DNA of 64,000 bases from Prunella strophiata (Eukaryota > Chordata > Aves > Passeriformes > Prunellidae): positions 25,952,310 to 26,016,309 of the forward strand of contig JAZBQD010000015.1 of the NCBI GenBank assembly GCA_036583965.1. Reading direction: 5' to 3'. The notes beneath the pieces were generated by a model. It saw only the letters and a list, made by a program, of their open reading frames with translations. It had not been told where the DNA came from and did no database searches. Below are positions 24,723-37,816 of the stretch, in pieces. The position numbers were made by a program, and so were the translations under genes. Position 1 is the stretch's first letter. Every line of letters starts with the position of its first letter.

Positions 24723-26805
24723 AGTAAATATGTAAGCATGCTTCCCACACCTCTCCCTGTCTCAACTACCTGCTGTGCTAAAGGAATCTTAGTGTGCCCT
24801 GTGTGATTGGCTCAAGGTTCCTGACTGGCAGCAATTAAATTCCAAGATTCTTTGTTTTTACAGGTTCTTCATTCTCAAGTCATCTCTTTCCTGGCACCAG
24901 TAACTTGTGATAAGCTTAACCAAAGTATCTGCTTTCCAAACTTGAACCTCGTTTAAGAAATTATTTCTCTTGGTTGATCTGACCCTTTCTGAGGTGCCAT
25001 ACCATCACAGACCTTGTTTTTCAAGACCTGGGATGCTGTTTTGAATGGTGAGATGGGATATAGGGTGTTTCCAGCCAGCTGATGGTCAGCTCTGCTGTGA
25101 TGCACATGATACTTGCCTTGGTGAGCTCGCAGCAGTGTGACATACTGATGTCTAACAGCCACTATTCCTCTGTACCATGTAGGCTTTAGTCATCTAACTT
25201 ACTTGATTACGGCATGTTTTGTATTCCATGTATAATTTCTGCAATGGTTTTGACAGTCAGGTTCACTCTCAACCATAGCCCACATTCATGTTGTGTTTCT
25301 CTCTAGGGCCCACAGAGCTATTTATAGCTCACCCCTTATGTTTCCAATCTGGGTTTCCCTGAGACACTTTCATTCTTATTCTCAGTCGTACTTATGACGC
25401 CTTATTCTTCAAGCAGTGCTGTTAATTTCACCAAGGCTGTTGGAGGAACTGCACAATATTCAGTAGAAAGAATTAGATGCCATAAGAATATAGGACAAGA
25501 AAATGCCAGTTTAATCTTGCTGCTTCAGATCAGATATAAATTGTTTATACACTATAACACCTTTTAAAACATTTTGCTATCCTTGTATCACTGAATTTAC
25601 TAAAAGTGATATAGCATTCTTTCACTATCAAACACATAGAAGAACGAAACAGGTGAAAATAGAAACATGGTTCCTATGCACAGAAGCTGAGTTGCCATTT
25701 ATGCTAATGCCTTAGTCTAGTGCTATTAAAGGGAAATGTTCCTTAAATTTCCTGACCTCAGACATAGGAGGATTGAAGAAATAATGTAAGGAGGCATGAT
25801 TAAAATATATCAGCAATTTTAACAGTCTGCTCTACATATTTGTTGCAACATTGGTCAATAAGCTCAAGATAACTTCCCCTACAGCCTTATAAACACCAAA
25901 AGCAAAGCCCCAGGGGGTAAGATTAACAACCCAGACCGTGCAAACTTACTACTAATAATAATTTTTTTTATAATAATTTTTTTGCTGCTAGTATTTAACC
26001 TGATGAGATGAAAGCTATGGCATACACAGCTATATAACTTGCAGCACTATCCTGCCACTATAGCATATCTGAACCCACTGCCAAGAAAAAACACAGAAAG
26101 CATATACTCATGAGTATGTTCATAACAAACCCCTTTTACCATGTCTTAGAAATTAGACTTTAATTTTTTTCTTCATCTAATAATCTGGGAGTATAAATTA
26201 AATAATGAGCAAGTTTTTATCATACAGCTATGGAAATTAGTACAGTCCAAAGCCACAAGGCACAGAGTACTGTTGATGAATTGCAGCTAGCACACATGAT
26301 TATACCAAAGGCAAAATACATTACTGTTTTGGGAAAGACCACACATCTCATACAGTAATATATTAAGGCTGCTAAGTACATCATTGCAAGCATAATTTAA
26401 CTTCATCATGGATTTAAGAGTTTTGGTAGAAATAGTAAAGGTTAGACAGCTCTCATAGGCTTCAAGAAGAATGCTATTTAAACAGAGTCCTTCATAATTA
26501 ACTAAATAATTAACTTGCCTCCTTATCCTCAAGTTTCTCACTAAATGGGACTGCTACAGATGCAACTTGTCTTGAATGGCAGTACCTTCCTTGAAAGTCT
26601 AAACCACAGGGAGCAGGTACATACTACTCCATGACAGCATCACCTTAGTAAGGAGTGGTTGAGAACGAAACAGTTGTCATACTTGTTATCAAGTCCATTC
26701 ATTTATTATTTAAGACAACATCATTAAACAATGATTTAATAAAACTCCTCAAATAGAATAATCAAGCGTCTGCTGTAAGGTGATTTGATTCAGAATTTTC
26801 AAATT
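24723..26805. other. Non-coding stretch
   Basis: No feature recognised. 24723-25160 is GC-richer than the surroundings and might hold another decayed element, but I cannot assign it. The remainder is AT-rich. Confidence 0.45.
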
Positions 26806-28402
26806 ATTTTTTGCCTCAGTCTTCACTGACAAGTGCTCCAGTAAAACTGCTCAAGTCACAGTGGCAAAGGCAGAGATGGGACAATGAAGACTCACCCACC
26901 ACAGGAGAAAATCTGGTTCACAAACATCTATGGAACCTGAAGTTGCACAAGAGATTTGACATGATGCATCTGCAGGTCCCGAGGGAGTTGGCAAAAGAAG
27001 TGTCTAAGCCACCATGCATCATATTTGAAAACTTATGTCAGTGCAGTGGAATTCCTTCTGATGGGAAACGGGGAAATATAACCCCTGCAGGGAAATTGCA
27101 GAACTGTCAGTCTCACTTCTGGGCTTGTAGAGAGCATGGAGTGGACTCCCCTGGAAACCCTGTTAAGACACGTGGAAAATAAGGAGGTGACCAATAACAG
27201 CCACCTGGCTTCACTAAGGGTAAATTGTACCAGAAAAATTTAGTGGCCTCCTTCTACAAGGAGGTTACAGCATTGGTCTATGAAGAAGGAGCAACTGACA
27301 TCATCTTTCCAAAGTTGGGCAAAGCATTTGACACTGTTCCACATGACATCCTTGCTCTAAACTGGAGAGGGACATAGATTTGATGACTGACCACTCAGTA
27401 GAAAAGGAACTGGCTGGATGGTCACACTCAAAGATTTGCAGACAACAGCCTGATATCCAAATAGAGATTGGTGACATGTGGCATTCCTCAGGGCTTGGTA
27501 GTGGGACTGATCCTTGTTAACATCTTTTTCATCAACATGGACAGTGGGACTGAGTTCACCCTCAGCAAGTTTGCTGACAGCACCAAGGCATGTGGTCAAC
27601 ATTCTGGAGGGAAGAGAAGCCATCACAAGGACCTTAATGGCTTTGAATGGTGGGATTGTGCAAACCCCATGAAGTTCAGCAGGGCAAAAGGCAAGGTGCT
27701 GCACCTGGGTCAGGGCAATCCAACAGGATGGATGGAGAATGGATTGAGAGCAGTCCTGATAGAATGGATTGGGGGTGTAGAAACTCAACATGACCTGTCA
27801 GTGTGCTCTCTCAACCCAGAAAACCAAATGTATTCTGGCTGCATCAAAAGAAACCTGACCAACAAGTTGAGGGAGGTGATTCTTTCCCTCTACTTAGATC
27901 TTGTGCAACTCCACCTAGAATATTGTGTCCAGTTCTGGGGGTCCCCATGGATTTCTTGTAGTGAGTCCAGAGAATAGTCACAAAGATGATCAGAGGGCTG
28001 GAGCACCTCTCCTATGAGGAAAGGCTAAAAGAATTGTGATAGCTCATCCTGGAGAAATGAAGGCTCTAGGAGACCTTCTAGCAGTCTTATGGTACCTAAA
28101 AAGATGAAGAGAAACTTTTTACAAGGACAGGTAGTTATGACTTTAGTCTCAAAGAGCCTAGGTTTAGTTTAGATATTAGGATGAAATTCTTTACTGTGAG
28201 GGAGATGAAACACTGAAACAGATTACCCAGAGAAGTGGTGGGTTCCCATCCCTGGAAGTGTTCAAGTCCAGGCTGGATGGGGCTCTGAGCAATCTGGTCT
28301 AGTAGAAAGTGTCCCTGTCCAAGTCAGGGGGGACTGAAGCTATAAGAACTGTACGTTCTTTTAGGTCCCTTTCAACCCAAACCATTTTATGATTCTATGA
28401 TT
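26806..28402 (+). mobile_element. CR1 LINE, RT domain through 3' tail, decayed
   Basis: A 1.6-kb plus-strand CR1. It opens ttttttgcctcagtcttcac, the segment just before RT. Translated pieces in order are WDNEDSPTTGENLV and SDGKRGNITP (frame at 26811-27182), KAFDTVPHDI (near 27320), the RT hallmark as CGIPQG, LSKFADSTKACG where the catalytic FADD has become FADS, KGKVLHLGQGNP, REVILSLYLDLVQLHLEYCVQFWG (thumb-side region; frame 27468-27977), and then the 3' UTR ending gattctatga at 28400. Stops and frameshifts separate the pieces and the catalytic Asp is lost, so it is dead. The endonuclease and ORF1 are missing by 5' truncation at 26806. Confidence 0.95.
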
Positions 28403-29365
28403 TAAGAGAATATGTTGGAAGAAAATGAAGTACATATTGTGTATCACTGAAAACATAGTAAAAAATTGATGATATTTTTCTTTAGCAAACACCAACTCCT
28501 GTTTTAAATCTTGTGTAGTTTTATTATCTGTAGACAAAAATAAGTGAATTATACATGATTTTTTTTCTTTTTGAATTGTAAAATATCACAAAAATATGGT
28601 GTAACAGAAGAAACAAGAGAAATTCCCACAAGGAAAAGAATCCCTTAGAAATAGAATAATAGAAGATCCTCTTTTAATAGGATGGGATATAACAAGACAT
28701 TTGAAAAATTCTTCAAACTGAAATTTCTTCGTGATCACAGGTTTTGGTTCCTGCATTGGCTTTTCACTGACACGGTAGTAACAAAATGGAGTTGATGGAC
28801 TATGTACAAAGGAAATTCTTCCTTTATTGTTTTATTAAAGAACATCAGTAAACAGGTTTAATACATGCTAATAAAATCTAACATTTTCATGTATTTAACA
28901 CTGGGACGAGTAAGTAGATTCAATACACAGTAATGCTTTCAGCCTCCCTTAAAAAATAAATGTGAACAGTTCCATGGTTATGTTTACTTTATAATGGAAG
29001 AAAATTGCAAAGACTTCCAGAACATTTGGCAACACATACTCACACTTTATAAGATATAGAGGAGTTTTAAACCATATGGATCCTGATGGTTATTGTGTTT
29101 TCTCCACCCTGTGGGAATATAGAAACCGGACATGGTAAATATGCCTGGAAGAGTCAACCTCACAATAATTAATAGCTGTTGTGCAGCTATTACCAGGCTG
29201 ACTGAAATAGTCATTCTTCTGTAGCTACCTTTCTCTTGTGCATGGAGAGTAAGAAAATGTATAATTACCTATCTAGATCTTAGACATTTATTATTTAAAC
29301 TATTAATTTCTGCTTAACATGTTCCTATTCAACTTTTTTTTGTGGGGAAGAAGCAGTGAATTCCA
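28403..29365. other. AT-rich non-coding stretch
   Basis: Nothing recognised. A small inverted repeat (taatagctg ... cagctatta, 9-bp arms) lies near 29171-29193. Confidence 0.5.
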
Positions 29366-29715
29366 TTCCCTGGGACTTGGGGAAGAGCGTCTGGAACACT
29401 GCTTGGCAGAAGATGACCTGGAAGTGCTGCTTGACAGCAGCTGAACATGAGTCAGGGTGTGCCCAAGTAGCCAAGAAGGCCAATGGCATCCTGGCCTGTG
29501 TCAGCAGTAGTGTGGCCAGCAGGAAAAGGGCAGTGATTGTCACCCTGTACTCAAGCAATGGTGAGGCCTCAGTCAAATATTCTGTTTAGTTTTGAACCCT
29601 TCACAACAAGACAGACATTGAGGAGCTGGAGCAGTCCAGAGAAGGACAATGGAAGTGTCTGGAGCAAAGTTCTTATGAGGAGTGGTTGAATGAGCTGCAG
29701 TTGTCTGAAAGTTGT
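29366..29715 (+). mobile_element. CR1 fragment, C-terminal RT region
   Basis: The plus-strand translation gives LTAAEHESGCAQVAKKANGI then LACVSSSVASRKRAVIVTLYS, the conserved CR1 region downstream of the RT catalytic core. 'ggacaatggaagtgtctgg' and 'gttcttatgaggagtggttg' follow. Both ends are truncated: the 3' UTR and tail are absent, unusual for a simple CR1 insertion, so a later deletion or a broken insertion is likely. An 8-bp perfect hairpin (gaaagttg-tta-caactttc, 29707-29725) lies exactly at its right edge. Confidence 0.9.
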
Positions 29716-31521
29716 TACAACTTTCTCATCTGGGCCAGCCATGGTTTTGGGGACCTCCACCTCAGCCCAGAAATGTTGTTCAGGTTAGGATTCAGATGGC
29801 CCCTCTTTATACATACTAATGTAAACTAAAAGAAAATCTATGTTTACAGGGTTGCAATATAGCAGGAGAAATAAAAATTGTTCCTGCTGAAAAAGAGCAA
29901 AGGTATTTTTGCTATACTTTCCTATATTTTGACAGATTTAAAAGGTAGAGGAAAATAAAATCCCAAATACACCAATGCTGCTGCACCTTTTCTTTTGAAT
30001 AAAAAGTTTACAAAGTATACCTTATTTTCAAATTCAGTAATTTCTAAGTGTGTTTGTTTTACATAGCTTCAGAATATAGTGACAAAGACAAGCTTGAGAT
30101 TATCAGAGTTCACCCAATGGCAGAACCACTTACATGTAGTGCGTTAAGATCTGCTCTCCTAGAGCTAATGAATTTATTGTTTAGTTTTATTGTTGAATTT
30201 CCAGTGTTTAGTGGACTTACAGTATTTCACAAAAATTATTTTCTGTTCCTTTCTTCCTGATTTTTTTACCTTATTGAACACACATTTAGGCACCATGTAG
30301 CAGGTGAGCTTGTCCCACAGTATAATTAATGTGCATATTAAATCAAACAGTGCCACCAGAGGAAAAGGGCAGTTCTTAATAATATAAATAGTGATTTTTT
30401 TATCCTATCTCCTCCAACACTGAGAACTAAAATTGACTCTGTATAATGCTGCCTTCATTTCTATATAAAAAAAAAAAAAACCCACTTACTTAAACACATG
30501 TACCCTCAAAGTCATCTAGAAGGGAATGTACCCTCCTTTTTCAAACCTGAAGTACACTGGACTTTACAGAGAGGAATTAATACATCCCCAGGAAATGGAA
30601 TTCAGCTACCTTCTCTAATGCTATTTGTGTAGAGCTAATTTTGTTTCTCCACAGAGACTTTCTCTCCTGAAGGCTAGAGCAGATGTCAGATCTAACTGGA
30701 CCCTGAGTCCTCTGGCCTCCTGCAGCTCACCCTGCCCAGACCCAGCACATCAGGGAAAGTCCACAGTGCCATACCTGTGTGCCATGTGGCACAAGGAGAG
30801 TGAACCACTAAGGTTTTGATGCTTCAGACATCTCTGAAGCCTTGAGGCTAGAATACATTTCTCCCTCTTATGTGGAAATAGTTTTCCAACTGCTCAGCAG
30901 GTGCATAAGTTTTATTATGGTGTTCAGCCCACTGCCATAACACAGATACAGCTTCAATTTACTGTTTATCTTGGCTGATGCATTAAAATTATATCCTTAA
31001 TTACCTTTCATGCACTTCAGTTTCATTTAAGTACATAAGCTTATAATATGGCATTGAAATTTTAAATTTATCCACAATGTATGCGAGTGTTGCCAGTGCT
31101 GAGTGTGCAGACATCAGAAAGAAGAAATTCATGCTTGGGTTTCTCAGTGATTTTACTTGAAGCACGCAAGCTGCTCAAACTGAAGAGCTCCAAAGAGATA
31201 CAAAGTTTATTAAACACACATACTACTTCTGTTGAATCATTGCTTAAATTTATGAAATAGAACAAGCCAAGTGTCTATCTGCACTTCATATTAAAAGAAA
31301 TAGAAAACCAAAATATTAGCAGTTAAATAGCTTGAACTTCATCCATGTGATTTCATAAATATGAAATTTACTTCATTGCATATCCTGAATTTAAAGTACT
31401 CACAGCTGGAAATAGCATCAATAACATCCATTTCCAGCCAGAAAAATCCGATTAGTTGTATGTGGCTAAATCCTTTAAATCCCAAATATGATGGAAAGTC
31501 CCCAAAAGAGTGAATATTTAA
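29716..31521. other. Non-coding stretch
   Basis: No gene or dispersed repeat recognised. It includes an A-run near 30467-30480 and a GC-richer patch at 30640-30850 with no protein-like frame I can support. Confidence 0.5.
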
Positions 31522-31586
31522 GAATTGGACTCGATGATCTTTTGGATACCTTCCAACTCAGAATATCCTGCAATTCTGTGAATGAT
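31522..31586 (+). mobile_element. Short CR1 3' end
   Basis: About 65 bp matching the CR1 3' terminus: ggactcgatgatctt, then ccttccaactcagaatat, then cctgcaattctgtgaatga. It is an extreme 5' truncation. Confidence 0.8.
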
Positions 31587-32709
31587 TCTTCCTGATTGTT
31601 AGATGTGAGATGCATACAAGCACTAGGAGATTTGTATTAATTTTACATTTCCCAAATAATTTATCTCCCAGTATTGGCATATAAATTTAAATAATTCTTA
31701 GAACAATCAATGTTTCTGCAGCATGAGATTTTCTGCAGATTCAAAAGTAAAATTTCTCCCTTGCTTTTTTTGTCATTCACCTATATAGAAGATCTTTTGT
31801 CTAATCACTATGTTTGTTTGGAAGGTATTCCTAAAAATAGAAGCAAATTAAATGATTTGTCTTCACAGCTCATCAGCTTTTATCTAATCAGAGTGTCTTT
31901 GATATTGATTTCCATTTTAGTTCATCTATTTATATTTCATTTGCTTTTTTTTTTTTCCTTTTTTCCTTCTTTTTTTTCCCTTGGCCACATGTTTGCTATT
32001 AGCAGTGATGGTTTTATTTAAACAGAATTGTACTTTTCTCTCTCATGGCTCTTCTTGAGAGATGAGACAAATATACCATAGAACTAAGAGCCATAAACTA
32101 CAGAAAAGAAGAAATGCAGCCCCCACTGAATTCCTGAAGACAACTGGAGTTAAGGCCTCTAGGAATTGATCAGATCAATACCTAGACCTTCAAAAAGTAA
32201 CAATGCTAGATTTATGAATCCTCACAATTTTTATTTTTTTAAAAAACAAGTTATAACACAGAGGTTCCCTTTTTCTGCAGGATGTGGAGTGTGGGAAGGA
32301 GAGACGTTTCAGTCAAAGATTGTCTTAACAGCATCAGAATACAGAAAATTACAAGACAAAGAAATTGCTTCTGTATCAATGATGGGTTTTTTTTTTTTCA
32401 AATGTATTTCTGTAGAACATTGTTCTTTAAAGATTTGTAGGATTTTTTGCCACAAGCATCCATTATCAGGAGATCACAACAATAATAAAAGAATTTTCTT
32501 GAGGACAAAACACAGCACACAAGTAGACACTTCCAAACTTAGAACTGCATCAGGAGGGCAATTTCTGATGAGAACATGGAAATATGAATGCCATTAGAGT
32601 ATAACTGCATGGCACAATTGTATTAGCTAGTAATTCCAGTTAAAGCAATCTGAAGGGGAAGCACAGGATTCTGAAGAGATTGCTCTAAAGAGAATGCTAG
32701 AAAAAAGCT
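31587..32709. other. AT-rich non-coding stretch
   Basis: Nothing recognised apart from a pyrimidine-rich tract at 31949-31981. A 143-codon open frame on the plus strand at 32166-32597 has no recognisable motif and contains a poly-F stretch from a T-run, so I regard it as chance. Confidence 0.45.
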
Positions 32710-33195
32710 TGTGTGGCTGACCTTGTCTGGCTTCCAGGTATCCAACAAGCCTCCCCTTTCTCAACAGGACAGAAGGAATCATTAGGAAAATCTTGTAGGC
32801 CAAGATAAGGACAGGGAAAGATCACTTATCAATTACTGTCATGAACAAAATAAACTCAGGAATATTAAATGAATTTAGTGCCAATAAATAATGTAGTGGT
32901 ATTAATGTAGTGAGAAATAAACACAAAACTAAAACCACCTTCCCCACACATATATTCCCCCGTCTCTTCTTCCCAAACTCAGCTCATTCCTAACTCTTCT
33001 GCCTCTTCCCCTCAAGTGGAACAAAGGATGAGAAATGTGGGTTGAGATCAGTCCAATGGCCTTAATCTCTGCTGCTCTTTCTTCCTCACATTCTTCCCTG
33101 GTTCTTCCCTGGGGTCCTTCACACAGGAGACCTGTATGATGCAGTTCAGTGTGGCCTGGAGTTCATGACCTGCTCCAGCATTTTCCATGGGGTGT
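32710..33195 (-). mobile_element. Partial old ERV LTR, same family as 2546 and 56759 copies
   Basis: The plus strand starts tgtgtggctgaccttgtctg, followed by 'ggccaagataaggacaggga' and 'aagatcacttatcaattact', an AT block, a CT-rich block, 'gggttgagatcagtccaatg', and repeated 'cttccctgg' / 'gctccagcattttccatggg' units. The order is as in the longer copy at 56759. Only about half the element is present; the U3-side half is missing. There are no internal genes and no clear target duplication. Confidence 0.65.
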
Positions 33196-34717
33196 ATTCC
33201 TTCAGGAATAGATTTCTTCAGTGTCAGATTTCTTACTCAAGCTAAGAACTGAAAAAGACAAGGAAATTGTTCCTTTTATTTTCTATAACCCAATGTCCAT
33301 TCTAGCAGGAAATTAGCACATTACTTTATTATCATTTCTTTTAAGGTTCTCAGTTGAGGAATTTATGATTTTTCTTGACATCAGTCAAACAATGTTTCTT
33401 TTAAGTAAGTAGTTGTAAACTTAAGGGCCAGTCCTTAAATAAATAGGCTCAGAAAACCAGCAGTCATTGTTGACTATGTAACATGCAACTAATGTTTGCT
33501 GAGTGGAGTGCATTGCACAGCATTTCACACTGTGTGTATTACAAAGGAAAAAGGTCAAAATTATCGTCAAACAAAGAAAGAGTTTATAAAAAAATCCCAA
33601 GAAATAATTTGAATAGTGCCTCTAATCTGCAAAAAAAATCTAATTTTGAATGGACTGTGTGAAAAGTAAAAGAGAATTGATCCTGTCTCCTTGTCATTCT
33701 CCTCAAGGTGAACTGTTTTATTTTAGTGAGAAGGCATCAAGAAATTTGAATGTACCCTTTTGTGAAACACTAAGTCTCAGTCCTGAAGGCATTTAGAATT
33801 CACTTATTGTCTGTTTCGATGAGACAAGATATGTTAGTGACAATAATGCTCAACATGGTTGAAGGAAAGCTTAACAGCATTAATTCCAGCAGGCTGATGG
33901 AAGCTCACTGTAAGTGACAAAGCCATTCACACAAAATCGAATGACTTCTCAAACTTCCAAATGTCAGTAAGAGCTATTCAGAGTACACAACAGCAGGGAC
34001 AGGCAATTCTAATTTTCACAAATCATCTTATATTACCCAGTCAGTAATTGCTGGGTGTTCAATTAATCATTCATGTTAGTGCTTATAAGCAGCCTACAAC
34101 CACTTTTTTAGTGGGAAGCAGATTATTTCCCAGAATGAACAGGCTAAAATATATTAGTAGTCTTTCCTAAATTATGAACAGAGGTTAAGGTTAAACATGC
34201 TTTATGTAACACATTATAATTAGTAACTACACAAATAAATATCATTGACTTTTTTTTTTTAATTAAATAGAAAATACAGAAAAATAAAACTTAAAATTAT
34301 TGGATTAGGTATTTAGTAAGATACTAGATCCTTTAATTAAATTGGTAAAAAAAAAAAATTATGAATAGCCTTAAAACTTTAAATAAGCCTTTTTTTCGTT
34401 CTGTCTGAAAAGGGTTAACACAAAGACTTCTTTCCTATTGCCAAGGTATGGCAGCTAGGTATTTGAGGATTAATTTTAAAGGGTAATGAAAAGCTTTTAT
34501 ATTGAAATTTGTACTCAGAGATTTCAAAGTCAGCAATATTATGTTCAATTTTACAGATGGAAAAATTCTTGAAATATGACTGAATTAAATAGAAGTTTAA
34601 AGTGCCTTCCTTATATAAAGCTTTACTTTTTTTCCACTTTGCAAGGGCTGATAAGAAGCATTACAAATCTCCACCTCACTTTTATAAAGTAGTCCATATT
34701 AAGCAGATAGGGAATAA

Positions 34718-34768
34718 GATTTTTATGTTGCAGACAACTGAAGCAAGGATTTTTATGTTGCAGACAAC
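34718..34768. repeat. 21-bp direct repeat, 30-bp period
   Basis: The identical 21-base unit starting gatttttatgttgcagac occurs at 34718-34738 and 34748-34768. The 30-base period keeps reading frame, but no gene is evident. Confidence 0.9.
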
Positions 34769-37700
34769 AAGACATATTTTCATAATTTTAATTAAAACAA
34801 TAGTTATTATGTAATTGTGTTTATATAGCTGTATATTACCATATACCGTAGATCAAAGGAAGGTTCTCAGTATCTAAGTGGATCACTTGAAATCAAACAA
34901 GTTAAATATCAACTTGATGTAGTGTAGTTGCTTTTTAACAAAGATTTGAAGCTAAAATATTTTCATGCTCTTGCATTGGACAATTGGACACAAGATTTTA
35001 ACAAAAGTAATAGCTACTCTATTACTAAGATCTTCAATGTATTTGGTTTTTCTATAACTTGTGCCTAAATAGATAAATCCTTTACTGAGCCCTGAGAAGA
35101 CTGAGAAGATGTCTCCACAGGAATCAAAGTTTTCTCTCAATTTATTCTTCTATAAAGTCTTCTTTAATATTTATAGGAGAGTTCAAGTATTTCATAAAAA
35201 CATCAGTTTTCAACTACTGGAATAAAATAGAGTTTAGCTCCTCAAGATTTTATGGACAGACTTATTAGGTACTTTCTTAAATTATTTAACATCAATTAAT
35301 ACTTCTGCAGGGTAATCACTATAACAATTTATACATAAATTAATGTGGGTTTTTTATGGTTTAAATGCCTATTATAGACAAAAGTGCAAGCAAAAAATTG
35401 ACGTTACAAGTTAAGCATTTAATGTGATAAATATTCCTGTTTGGATATTTTTTAAGAAAAGCTGATTTCAGGTAATTTATTGTAGCTGGTAAATCATATG
35501 AAGAGCATCTATAAATAATTTGGGTGTGGTAAAATTTAGGAACACTTTAAAAAGTACTTTTAAACAGTTTGTACTTTTATCTAGGTCACACAGTCTAGTG
35601 TTACTTGAACATGCACATGGTGAATTGAGGTAATTTCAAATGTGCATGACCAAACAGTAAGTACTCCAGGATTTCAGAAAACTTTAGTGATGTCTTTCCT
35701 ACCACAGATGTTTGAAAGTCCATGCTTTAATTAATTCTGAATGATTCAAGGCAGAACGACTTTCCAAAATCTTTGCAATCCTTGTCTGCACAAAATTGTG
35801 TGATAAATTGTATTTTAGGTCATCCCTCAGATTATCTTCAAAGGATCCTTTAGATTACACTGCCCATTCACAGCTTAAAGAGCTACAACTTGCCTCAGCA
35901 ACAGAAAGCATTTTTGCCATCTCATGGCCTGATTGGCTGACAGATATCTGGAAATATATATAAAGTACTCATCCTCACTTTTATCTTCTTAGACTCCATT
36001 TATGGAGTAGTTTCTACTTCAGTTTTTCACTGTACCAAGTCCTACAAGACCATAGACCCTATACATTGGGTCATGTACATACACACATGGACCATATACA
36101 GGGCCATATACTTTGGGGTTTTAAACAGCTGTGCTTATTAAAAAGCATTGACCACTGACTGTGATGATAGAAAAGATGATTTGTGAACAAAACCAGCCTG
36201 AATTGCTTGTTTTTATAAAAGTAACTGTTCCTCTTTGCAGTGCAAATCACAGGTATAGTTATGGCATGGGTTAATGCCAGTAGCATTTTAGCTCTTCACT
36301 GTGAGTCTTATCTCAGTTCCACTCAGTGCAGTAGTTTCAATCCTATGTGCCATACTTCTTTGTCCTCTTTATCATTCTAGTTCATAAAAAAGTTTCTATT
36401 CATTAATCTTTCATTTATTCATTCATTTATCTTTTCTCAGGAATTAAAAAATCTCACTTTTTCACACAAACCAGTCCCACAAGAATCTGGATTCACTCAT
36501 TTTTTTGTCCTAAATTTCCACTGTTTTCTCAGCATTTTTGACAGTGAAATCACCGCACTGAAATTATCTGAGGATTTCTGGTGGGGTTTCTGGACTTTGA
36601 ATCAAGAATTGCATAATAATTTATATAAAATTAATAACATATGATCCAAAGCTACAGCCCACAATCAGTCCTGACAGACATAAATTACTGGGTGCTTCAT
36701 TATAGATAATTCCAGGTATTTTTACAGCACTGTATTTGCACAAGTCTTTTGGGACCTTATCACTTTATCTATTGAAGTTGAGGGAAGATCTGCATTTCAT
36801 TTAGTGCTCACAAAAATAATCCCCTGAATTGAAAATATAAGATGTATTCGTCTCAAAGGTAGTTGGAGGCAAATGAATGTTGAAACCCTTGTTACAGAGT
36901 TTATTGTGGTATATAAGACAGATAATATGTCACTTTCTTAATCTGTCCTCTGAAAGACAATCTTTAGAGACTAAAAACTTGACATGTATTATTTGAAAAA
37001 GTCTATTTTACTTAGTATTAAATTAATTTATTGTTTATTTCCAGGTCATAGCATCACATTTGTCTAAAAATGAAAATTGCATTTGGGTGTAAGAAAGCCT
37101 AATCTGCAAGGCATAAAGTAGCAGGGAGTCATAACAATCAACCTTTTTCTGTCTCATTTCTTCATGATCAGCAGTTTTTGCTTCCATGTTACACCATTTA
37201 ATAATTCTGAATTAGCCATTATAAAAATCAATAAAATACCCTGTCTAACATAACATGGATGCCCTAGTGACCAAGATATATAGGGTAATTCTCAACTAAG
37301 TTTTTCATTCTTTCTCAAATGTGAATGCCGCATCAAGAAGCTGATTTTCATGATTATCACTTGAGTTATGAGCTATGACTTTACATCTGTGCTTCTCATT
37401 ATCACTGTAACATTATGCAAATGTAGTCCCTGCTGGCTCACATCTTAGTTCAGTCTGCCTGATAATTACATTGCAATGCCATAATGCAAGCACCTACACC
37501 TCAAGTTTCACATTTTGATTTGTATAATAACTTTAAATATGTTATTGCAAACATTTAGCAAAATATTTCATATGAAAGCTAAGTGCATATATATATAAAG
37601 TAACGAGGTCCTATGGCTGAAACTGTAAATCCCTCATGCCATCACTGACATTTAGCCCCCATGGCCCACATTTTAATTCATGGGCTGGTGGAGTCATGGA

Positions 37701-37808
37701 GGACAACAAAAAATCCTGCTACATTCTACATGTTGTCACAGTGAAATATATTCTGTAATTATACCAGCAGTGTCAGAAACATCATTTTGTCTACTGAAAT
37801 CATGATTA

Positions 37809-37816
37809 ATTTGCAT
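37809..37816. promoter_or_regulatory. Octamer-type motif ATTTGCAT
   Basis: A perfect octamer (POU-factor) motif next to a TAAT core (catgattaatttgcat). A second near-octamer, atgcaaat, is at about 37413. Such motifs arise often by chance in AT-rich DNA, so a regulatory role is only a suggestion. Confidence 0.25.

Noticed and set aside
27357..27791. 144-codon open frame on the minus strand
   Set aside because: It is antisense to the plus-strand CR1 reverse transcriptase region.
32166..32597. 143-codon open frame on the plus strand
   Set aside because: It has no motif and contains a poly-F stretch from a T-run. It is probably chance.
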